Below, in pieces: positions 56,280 to 64,000 of a stretch of DNA of 64,000 nucleotides. The notes under the pieces are model-generated. The model was not told the DNA's origin and ran no database searches. It worked only from the letters and a program-made list of their open reading frames with translations. The position numbers and the translations under genes were made by a program. Position 1 is the first letter of the stretch, and each line of letters begins with the position of its first letter. Source of the stretch: Ectocarpus siliculosus. Its lineage: Eukaryota > Sar > Phaeophyceae > Ectocarpales > Ectocarpaceae. Where the stretch lies: NCBI GenBank assembly GCA_000310025.1, contig FN649755.1:3255208-3319207 (forward strand), written 5' to 3'.

Positions 56280-56900
56280 ACCATGTTACTGAAGACGACG
56301 TATCGACTCCGACCGGTCGAACGTCTCGAGGTTGAAAGCAACAGCGGACATCAATCCGTTCGTGGTCGTGGTGGCACTATGGCAGTCGTATACCAGACGC
56401 ACTTGACAGGTCTTCTTAACCCCTTCCTCGGAGCGCGTGAGATGGATCTACGGCACTCCAAGCCGCGCATTCTTCAGTACTCGACAGGTTCGCCTGAGCG
56501 ACATCGCCAAACGAACCGTCGATGTCGTTCGATGCGCATTGGTGCAGCTACACGTGAATTGGCGCGCGATAAAGAAGACAGAGCTTTGCCCTCGGGCTTG
56601 CTCGCTCATTCCTCGTTCTACATGGGACCGGCGTGTCGCCCCTACCCCTCAACCTGCGCGTGCCTTCTTCTGGTACACACCGCACGATGGATTCTGGTGG
56701 TCGCAAGATGTCGGGACTGCATCTCCCGTCTGACGTCTACGTCCTCCGCTTCTTGGACGACCCCCATTAAAGTCACGCGCCTCCAAGTTCACAGCGGCAG
56801 CGCCCTTTTCAAGGGGTGCTAATCTCCGAAACATCGACATGTCGCGTGGCGGCGTAATGAACGACTGGTTGCCGGATGACTTCGTGCGCTCCCATTAAGA
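56280..56900 (+). pseudogene. Decayed coding sequence, possibly retroelement-derived
   Basis: Two overlapping frames are open (56283-56822 and 56437-56733), and a third gives protein-like DVYVLRFLDDP just before a stop near 56766. Protein-like stretches that jump between frames (ARAFFWYTPHDGFWWSQDVG in one, SDVYVLRFLDDP in another) suggest an old coding sequence broken by indels. The family was not identified; an LTR-retrotransposon polyprotein end is a guess. Confidence 0.3.
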
Positions 56901-57117
56901 TGGCATGCTTGGTTGCTGGAGTCTTCTGGTGCTCTTAGCATTTTGTTTTTTTCGTTTCCTTGTCTTCTTTCTTTCGGCTTCATTAGTTCGCTAGGTCGAG
57001 CTTTCTCTATTCCCTGCCGCGGTTTGGCCAGTTGTTGTTTAGTGTCACGACCCCTCTTTTCTTTTCTTCGCTTCCGAAACGTTTGGTTTCCGGCCATTTT
57101 TGGTACGTTGTGGTGCT

Positions 57118-57227
57118 CTTGTGTGTTTTCGATTTATTTTCATCTCTTCGTCTTCTCTTGTTAGAGGTTGCACTTGTGTGTTTTCGATTTATTTTCATCT
57201 CTTCGTCTTCTCTTGTTAGAGGTTGCA
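57118..57227. repeat. Exact 55 bp tandem duplication
   Basis: CTTGTGTGTTTTCGATTTAT, continuing through TCGTCTTCTCTTGTTAGAGG to TTGCA, occurs twice head to tail (57118-57172 and 57173-57227) with no difference seen. It lies just left of the TCCATGGA satellite. Confidence 0.9.
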
Positions 57228-57389
57228 GACTGTAGGTGTTTCATGACTCTTCTTTGTTGTCGGTCCCACGCTACCGTGGTGGTTGTTTGGCGTATCTTAT
57301 CGTTTTGTCGATACAGGCCTTTTTCGTCGTTCCAACGACGTTCCATTTTTTCAGTCATCTACATTATTATAGTATTTTTTGGTGAAATA

Positions 57390-57985
57390 TTTCATGGAAG
57401 TCCATGGAAGTCCATGGACGTCCATGGTCTTCCATGAAACCAGTCCATTGACTTCCATGGACTTCCATGAAATATTTCATGGAAGTCCATGGAAAAAATG
57501 AAAAGTTTCATGGAAGTCCATGGAAGTCCATGACACCATGTCCATGGAAGTTCATGGAAGTCCATGAAATATTTCATCATGGAAGTCTATGAAACATTTC
57601 ATGGACGTTCAAGAAATATTCCAGTGACGCCAACTTGGTTGATAAATGCCAACAATGAGCCTTGGCTGTGTTCGACATTGGTCTCCATGAAATGCGTGCA
57701 TGGGCTTCATTGGACTTCCAAGAAAATTTTCATGGAACTCCTTTCACTTCCATGAAAATTTTCATGGAACTCCATGGACTTTCATGGAAGTCCAAGGAGT
57801 TCCATGAAACTTTTCATGGACGTCCATGGACGTCCATGGAACTCTTCATGAAATATTTCATGGAAGTCCAAGGAGTTCCATGAAATGCCATGAAATGTTT
57901 CATGAACGTCCAAGGAGTTTCATGAAAAATTCCATAGAGCTCCATGGACTTCCATGAAATGTTTCATGGAATTCCATTAAAAATA
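57390..57985. repeat. TCCATGGA-type satellite, left block
   Basis: About 600 bp built of short, largely self-complementary words such as TCATGGAAGTCCATGGAAGT, CCATGAAATATTTCATGG and CATGGACGTCCATGG. The basic unit is about 9-10 bp (AAGTCCATGG). Because TCCATGGA is a palindrome, both strands read alike and low-complexity frames rich in His, Trp, Met and Phe open on both. It was not read as coding. Confidence 0.92.
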
Positions 57986-58435
57986 ATAAAAAAAAACATT
58001 ATAATAATTGAGATGAATCACACGGCGGGCTCAAGGTGCATCTGCTCCAAGCCGAAAGAAAAGTTAGTGGTGAAAACCATCCTCCGCCCATCAGCAGAGC
58101 CGCGGGACAATTTTGGGGGGGGCGGGGACATATCCCCATGTATCCTCGGGTTTTCCGCCGACGCGTCGACGCTTCGGCGTCCCGCCCTCGCATGGTTTGC
58201 ATTATTATCGCTGGCGCTGAGTAGCTGTGGAGATCGCAGAGAGATGGCAGACACGCCGTACAATACAGGGTCGTCTTCGCAATGTTCTCATGCACACCCC
58301 CACGAGAATCGAGGAGCAGCCGCTAGCCCGCCAGTCGACCGTGTAGCCTATTGGTCAAGTCAAACGTAAGAAGACGAACGCTACGAGTAGATTTGCGAGA
58401 CTGTGTTCCCTTTTCGTGCAGTGCTAGAAGCAGCA
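57986..58435. other. Non-satellite island between the two satellite blocks
   Basis: About 450 bp without the satellite word. A plus-strand frame from ATG 58014 reads MNHTAGSRCICSKPKEKLVV and ends at about 58369, but a minus-strand frame is open over nearly the same bases. No family, splice signal or start context decides between them. It could be an inserted fragment around which the satellite expanded. Confidence 0.5.
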
Positions 58436-58890
58436 ATTATTCCATGGGCGTTCATGAAACATTCCATGGACGTTCGTTCATGGGCGTTCATGAAACATGT
58501 CATGAACGTTCATGAAAGCATGTCATGAACGTCCATGAAATTATTCCATGAAATGTTTCATGACAAAGAGTGAAATTATTTCATGGAAAGTTTCATGACA
58601 AAAATGTCATGGACATCCATGGAACTTTTCACGGAATGCAGTGAAAAGTTTCATGGAATTCCATGGAATTCCATGAATTTTTTCATGATAGACCATGGAA
58701 GTCCATGGAAGTCCATGAATTTTCATGATAGATCCATGGAAGTCCATGGAAGTCCATGAAATTCCATGGACTTCCATGGTCTTTCATGAAACATTTCATG
58801 GACGTCCATGAAATGTTTCATGGAAGACCATGGAAGTCCATGAAACGGTTTCATGGAAGTCCATGGAAGTCCATGGAACTTCCATGAAAA
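58436..58890. repeat. TCCATGGA-type satellite, right block
   Basis: Continuation of the left block with more A/T-rich variants (TTCATGAAACATTCCATGG, ATGAAATTATTCCATG) grading into the same AAGTCCATGG words. Both blocks are bordered on the outside by similar pairs of inverted CGTCG/CGACG words: TCGTCGTTCCAACGACGTTC near 57327 and TCGTCGTCCCGACGACGTTC near 58930. Confidence 0.9.
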
Positions 58891-60044
58891 TCTTCATGAA
58901 AAAGTACGAAAATGTACAAGCCCCCATTTTTTCGTCGTCCCGACGACGTTCCAGTTTTTCGTCCGTCCGACGACGTTCGTTCCTCTTTGTCGTTCCGGCG
59001 ACGCTTATTTGTTTTCGTTTCATGTGTGTCCTGTTTTCCCATTTCGTTTGGGTTCCGCCCTGTTATGGTATTTGTAGCGTTCGCCTTTTGCAGCTCTCCC
59101 GTTGGTTTTTCTTCGTGTAGTCCCAGTTTGTTCCTTCCTGTACAACCTTCTTTTGTTTTAGAGGTCAAATGATGGTCTTGCGACTCATCGAGTGAGACGT
59201 GTGGGAGGGTGAATTGTGGTATTTTGGAGCTCCGCATCCTCAATACTCTCATTTGGATTCGACAAGGAATTATCAAGTTCCGAGATTTTCGTATCATCTG
59301 CGTATGAGAACCTCCAGGGTGAGCTAGTGTTATGGGATTTGAATGTAGGAAAGTACCAACGGTAGCGCGGGCTAATGCCCAGAGGAAAGTGCGGGAGAAT
59401 TTACTCCCGATTGAAGGATAAAGCAGGGGACAGGACCTTTGTAGCCCCTGTTAGAGGGAGCTGGTTTGCCCCCACATGCTCAGTCTACCACAGAGAGCAA
59501 GGAATCAGCATGCACTGCTATCCAAAGAGAGGAATCAACATGTGAGTCTTCACCAGGGTCAAGGATTGCTACACGTGTCTGTATCATTGCAACATGCTCA
59601 TCTTAAGACCATGTTCAATCATGATGGTAAATTATTGCACCTACGACAGACTACAGTATGATCCCTCCTGACAATGCTCATCATACAAGGCGTTCAGTCA
59701 CAATGATTTTGGTCAATTGTTTTTTCTACGACATGTAGTAAGACTACAGCCAACAACCGAAAACCTGCAGCATATTATTTTGGCTTTTCCCCTGTTTGAG
59801 CCTTTGCCGACCAGGGAACTTCACCCGTTACAAGTCTAAACACTACACTCAGTAAACGCCTGAGATTTAAGAATATATGGCAGTCAAGAAATTGAGCTTC
59901 GAAAAACTCAACATCTAAGAACTTCAGCACCATGTGCGAACTCAGTTGAGAAACCCTTACACAAAAAGCTATACAGCTACCGTTCCTAGCTCCACCTTTG
60001 GAACTTCGTACGAACCCCAAGCCTCGGCTAAAACTAGAGGTTCT
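58891..60044. other. Intergenic, no gene supported
   Basis: Contains a T/C-rich stretch with three CGACGNN words (58930-59010), then ordinary sequence. Frames at 58851-59297 (minus) and 59775-60233 (minus) start or end inside repeats. No splice-supported exon was seen. Confidence 0.5.
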
Positions 60045-60273
60045 TACCGTAGGTTGCGTAAACGATATCACACCTTCTGGGTCAATTTTCAAAGCTCCAT
60101 CGCTCGGCAGGAAAAACGGTAATGGCGTCGAGACAATCGGCGTTGAAAGCATCTTATGGAGAGCTTTCCAAAAATGCGCCATTTTACTGCGGCATGGCCT
60201 TCGTTGTCTAGTAAACGGGCTTCGACAATCCATTCAGGGGGTGTGGTATCTTACACCAAGTACAGCCTACGGC
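60045..60273. mobile_element. MITE-like element, copy 3
   Basis: About 230 bp with imperfect inverted ends: TACCGTAGGTTGCGTAAACG, then ATATCACACC on the left, and GGTGTGGTATCTTACACC, then CAGCCTACGG on the right. No ORF. The left arm matches that of copy 4 (CCGTAGGTGGCGCAAGATGC), only about 430 bp away. Confidence 0.65.
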
Positions 60274-60473
60274 AAGTCGGGAGCTAGCTGTACACTATTT
60301 TGCAACTACAACATCACCAAGACACAGAACAACGCTACAACAAACAAGGCAGGAGGGACGAGGGACAAACAAACAACAATATTCTAGGACACCCTTGAAC
60401 GAACCCGGAGACGGGAGACGGTGATCAGCAGCCACGGCCTTGAACCAGCCCAGGCGCCAACACCCAGCACCCC

Positions 60474-60706
60474 ACCGTAGGTGGCGCAAGATGCCACACA
60501 CCCTGGACCAATTTCCAACGCTCGATTACTCCACGGGAAGGAGGATGCACAAATGAAACAACGATACGTTTTCAGAAAGAAAGCTCCCCACGAGACGGCG
60601 TGTACGACGGCGTTTTGGGCGCCGTCATTCCTTATGGTGTGGAAAATCGAGCTATGAAGATCGGTCTAACGGGGGGGGGGGGTGCTATCATCTGTCACCT
60701 ACGGTA
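60474..60706. mobile_element. MITE-like element, copy 4
   Basis: Ends are CCGTAGGTGGCGCAAGATGC with CACACACC on the left and GGTGCTATCATCTGTCACCT with ACGGTA on the right, inverted with respect to each other. The inside shares GAGACGGCGTG, ACGGCGTTTTGGGCGCCGTC and TGTGGAAAATCGA with the other copies, and carries a G run of about 12. No ORF. Confidence 0.65.
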
Positions 60707-62759
60707 TCCGCACCCCCGCCAGTAGAAAATTAAGAATCGTCTTCTGTGAGGCCTGCCTACACGGCAGTTATACCAAAGAAGACACGACCATATATACATT
60801 GCACACCTTTCTTTCGACGGGAAGACCGAACAGAACGACACACCGCACAAGCCAAAACCGGTCGCGGACACCACATCAACAATCTCCCACATACACACAC
60901 CCCCCGTCATCCCTTCCAGGGTCTCATTCGAAAAGCAAGGAAAGCACTAGAAGTACGTCTACTAATTCCAGACAGCGCCCTTCCAGACAGCGCCCGGGTG
61001 TTGCCGACGAGTGACGCTATACGGTCGGGGAGTCAACTCTCCTTATGCTGTCGGGTAGGGAGACAGACACACCGCGTCCTATTTCGCCGTACGATGCCCG
61101 AAACAGAGAGACCGCCTTCGCGAGACTAACAAGTGTATGAGAGAAAATAGAACAGGGAGGGGGCACGCAGACCCTATTGTCCTAACGCTAGCCCTATAAC
61201 CCAACTTCCCCGCTTACATGCTTTATCCAGCATGTTTACGTAATCGAACTACTAGAATACATGCTTTCTCCCAAACGTTTGAGAACTCACACCCAGCCAA
61301 AACGTGCACCCCGCTACCGTGGCACCGGCCCGGACCGTGTCGAGTAGGAGCACGAACTGGGTGAGGACAGCCAACTGCGTGGCCACCCGACGGTGAACAA
61401 CAAGGAGGAAAGCGCAAGAAACAGCTCAACGGCACGCTGGCCGCTAGTTCCATCGTAAACGCACACGAACAAGTTCTTGTGGCCGGGGTAGGCCACGGCA
61501 CGGCGGCTACTACTGCTGTTATGGCCTATCCGTAATGGAGCAAAACACTCGAGCAACGACGTTTGAGATGAGATGAGCAACACAGGGGTGGGTGCTGTAT
61601 GCGAGGACCGGGCATCGCCTATACGATCTTACACGTGCTCTGCACGCTTCGTGGGAATATGTGCGTGCGCCATTACACCATCATCTCCCTCTCTCTGTTC
61701 GCGCGGTAACGGAAACACTTCGAAACGTACCGGGAACTGACCGGAACGAACCGCTTGGTCAACAGCAAAACACACTGAGAATTACCACGGAATGAACCGT
61801 GACAAACACACAAGTTAACTACTACGGAACGGACCATCATCCACACACAAGGTCCGGTAAAAAAACAGCAAAACGTAGTGGGAACTACTACGGAATGAAC
61901 CGTCATCGACACAAAGGTCAGGACAAAAAAACAAGCCAAATTACAGGGGGAGGGACTTCGACAAACATACAACCAAACACCAAGTAAAAAGGGAAATAAA
62001 ACGGACACATGCACACAACAGTAGTGACGCAAAGACTTCTCGGATACTCACGACGCTACTCCAGACCCCGCCACACACGACAAAATCGCGGACAAATAAT
62101 GGTACAATAACCAAATACGCTTAGAACACCTACTACACGAGCGCGAGGCCTAAGGCGCTACTACACCCTCTGTTGCCTCTCACCACGAGAAGAAAGAGAA
62201 CCGCCAAAAAATGGAAAAGGAGGGGGGGGGGGGGTCCACGCGACTAGCGGGCGGAGCCCCGCTCGATTCCCGCGTTGCTGGGGTTCCGCGGAATCGGTCT
62301 GCCGGCTCTTAGGACCGCGGGACGTAGGGTTCGGGAGAGGTCTGACTCCTGCGAACGAAACGAACAGTGTTCGGTCAAACGGGTCGGGGAAGCGAAACTT
62401 TAGAGTTGGCGACGATGAAATGCCTGCCGACTCGTGTGTTGCTCAGGCAAGGCGTAGAGAGACGCAACTGTTCAATGACAAGAGCGGTGAGTAGTTTTTG
62501 TTTTGCGTGGGGTGTGTACGCTTGGTTGGGCGTCGATGACTGATTCAGCAAATATGTAGCCCTCACTCAAACTACAACTAGTAGCCCTCGCTCGAACCAA
62601 AGCGTCTGCGGGGTTCCCTTGCCAACGTCAACATCAACCCCAAGCAACATGTCTTTTCGGCGGTTCGCCTCGCAGACCCCCAACCCCAACCCATATCACC
62701 ATGTCTTATCCCTAATAACATGTATTTTTACCTCTGCAAATCCCATTCCGCCCCCGTCT
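60707..62759. other. Intergenic, repeats and a possible decayed minus-strand coding piece
   Basis: On the minus strand at about 61560-61250 two frames are protein-like in succession (AYPGHKNLFVCVYDGTSGQR, then in another frame VATQLAVLTQFVLLLDTVRA). This suggests an old gene or element broken by a frameshift; no family was recognised. From about 61680 to 61940 there is a degenerate ~60 bp repeat containing TTCATTCCGTAGTAGTTC on the minus strand. The remainder, including the G run at 62222-62235, holds nothing I can support. Confidence 0.4.
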
Positions 62760-63370
62760 CAGGCCAGTTGTGGAAATAGTTCCCAACTGGGAATCCCGAT
62801 AATACGCCTTTTACATCCAAACCCCCATGAGGCCGCAGGAGTTCTGCGTACTTCGTTGGAAAAGCTCACGAAAGCGTTTTGGCATTCAGCACTCGCCTCA
62901 CAGAGACCCGTTTGCATTCAAACCTTCGAGGCCGCGTAGAGCATTGCTGTGAGCCTCTTCGAGCAAAGTTTGGGGAGCTGCGGTGCAGTGTGTGTTCACC
63001 ATGCTTGGTAAAATAGGAATTCCAATTTGGAATTGCTGGACGATCCTGGTGGGAATTCCTCATGAATTCTCAACTGGAATTGGTTGGAATTCCAAATTGG
63101 GAATCGTGAATTTGCTTTCATATCATTGCATACTCTACGCACACTGCACTCTAGCTGCCCAAACTTGGCTCCGAGAAGCTCACAGTAGTGGAGTGTACAG
63201 CCTTATCGGTTAGATGGCAAACAGGGGTCTGTGAGGCGAGGACGAACTGACAAAGCGCTTTGGTGCTCTCTGCTTGCTGCCCAGTACGCAGACCTCCTAC
63301 AATTAGGGGGTGGTGGAGCATTATCTCACGATCCCCCGGATTTCCATCCGGAAAATTATTTTCCATAACA
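62760..63370. mobile_element. Large fold-back element
   Basis: The left arm (about 62766-62930) is an imperfect reverse complement of the right arm (about 63205-63370). Matching pairs are ACGAAAGCGTTTTGGC with GACAAAGCGCTTTGGTG, CGCCTCACAGAGACCCGTTT with AACAGGGGTCTGTGAGGCGA, and GTTCTGCGTACTTCG with AGTACGCAGACCTC. The centre carries GGAATTCCAAATTGG-type palindromic words. No ORF spans it, so it is a MITE or Foldback-like relic. Confidence 0.7.
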
Positions 63371-63423
63371 ACTGACTGGCCTCATGAGATATCTCCTCCG
63401 CCGCACTCCTACCACTACAGTAG

Positions 63424-63516
63424 ATGTATTGTCTGCGGGTTCCCTCGCCAACGCGAAACCCATACACCATACACCGTTTGCGGGTCCCCGTCGCGAACCC
63501 CAACCCTATGTATCAC
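63424..63516. repeat. Copies of the donor-side end of the right-edge exon
   Basis: On the minus strand the exon ends GGGGATCCGCAG then GTGATACATAGGG. Downstream on that strand GGGGACCCGCAAACGGTGTA (63497) and GGGAACCCGCAGACAATACA (63442) repeat the last bases of the exon and the first bases of the intron. A farther relative is GGGAACCCCGCAGACGC at about 62606. It is a short junction-anchored array like those of the NusG-SAP gene. Confidence 0.6.
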
Positions 63517-63953
63517 CTGCGGATCCCCTTCTGCCGCCGTCGCTTGAGGGGCCTCCTCCGCCCCGCTCCTGTTGCCTCTTCCGCTGAAGGTCCGGCTCAT
63601 CATGCGGCCCTTGCGGCCACTACCGCCGCCGCCGCCGCCTTTTCTCCTGCTCTTCTCGCCACGCCCGCCGCCCCCCTTCGAGCCCTCCCCGACCGCTCTG
63701 CTCCGCCCCATCTCCATCGTGTCGAAAATACCACCGATTTCCTCCTCCTCGTCGTCGTCGTCATTGTTGCTGCTGGAGAAGCCTTCCCTGGTAAGGGTGC
63801 CAGTGAGGCCCTTGCTGCTGATGCGGCCGCTTGACCTACCGCGGCCGACGGTGGCCTTGGATGCCGCCGCCGCCGCCGCCGCCCTTGACGCCTGCGTCGA
63901 CGAGAAGCGGCTGCTGACGCTTCCGCTGCTGTAGGCAGTGCCGTCCGAATGGT
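63517..63953 (-). CDS. Exon of an unknown gene continuing beyond the right edge
   Basis: On the minus strand a T-run and CAG precede an open exon beginning DHSDGTAYSSGSVSSRFSST. It continues with an alanine run, SSGRISSKGLTGTLTREGF, an acidic NNDDDDEEEEIGGIFDTMEM, a basic Gly-rich segment (EKSRRKGGGGGGSGRKGRMM) and ends EAPQATAAEGDPQ at a CAG/GTGATA donor. If the donor is not used, the frame runs on to a stop at 63415. The composition is that of a disordered nucleic-acid-binding tail; no domain is recognised. The rest of the gene lies outside the window upstream (higher coordinates). Any downstream exons were not found. Confidence 0.6.
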
Positions 63954-64000
63954 CCTGAAAAAAAAAAAACAACATGACAAGACAGGTTCAAGGATCACGA

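Noticed and set aside
57390-58890. His/Trp/Met-rich proteins over the satellite
   Set aside because: The frames follow from the palindromic TCCATGGA word and exist on both strands.

Overview
This 64 kb window is nuclear DNA from a brown alga (Phaeophyceae, Ectocarpus-like). The evidence is long intron-rich genes with (T)nCAG acceptors, an ASAFAP-type plastid presequence (secondary red plastid lineage), CCCTAA/TTAGGG telomere-type repeats, and above all tandem EsV-1-7 repeats (C-X4-C-X16-C-X2-H-X12), a cysteine-rich family strongly expanded in brown algae. No bacterial operon, CRISPR array, rRNA or convincing tRNA was found.

Layout. (1) 1-1681: no gene. (2) 1682-10989, minus: a nine-exon neuroguidin/LCP5 (Sas10/Utp3/C1D family) gene, 466 aa when spliced, all intron phases agreeing; it is a ribosome small-subunit processome factor. 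(3) 10990-11707: a 718 bp divergent intergenic region, presumably a shared promoter. (4) 11708-33250, plus: a 22-exon, about 21.5 kb gene for a predicted plastid-targeted protein of 1378 aa. Its order is signal peptide with ASAFAP-like motif, Lys/Ala/Glu-rich duplicated exons, NusG-like NGN domain, KOW domain, RGG region, long acidic/proline/glutamine-rich region with repeated (D/E)F(D/E)(D/E)LLAGL motifs, and a C-terminal SAP domain. (5) 33251-38807: no convincing gene; repeats, including a fold-back around an exact 183 bp tandem duplication. (6) 38808-42674, plus: a weaker but phase-consistent eleven-exon model for an unknown acidic protein. (7) 42675-47790: decayed duplicated sequence and one unexplained 272-codon ORF. 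(8) 47791-49773, plus: a 17-repeat EsV-1-7 protein; a shorter 5-repeat paralog lies at 53539-54171, and both share homologous 3' flanks, so the locus is a segmental duplication. (9) 54172-63516: decayed coding sequence, a TCCATGGA-type satellite, two copies of a MITE-like family and a large fold-back. (10) 63517-63953, minus: an exon of a gene that continues past the right edge.

The most striking signal is not a protein. In the NusG-SAP gene, and at least once in each of the neuroguidin gene, the unknown gene and the right-edge gene, short segments that straddle an exon/intron junction have been tandemly amplified into the neighbouring intron. Each array holds degenerate copies of an exon end plus its splice site, next to the intact exon. 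In one case (exons 2-5) the copies became functional-looking repeated exons. In another (exons 12/12b) two adjacent exons share entry and exit phases and could be mutually exclusive. This looks like a local process that lengthens introns and makes new exons.

The exon models come from reading splice signals, phase continuity and family resemblance by eye. They have no transcript or database support here.
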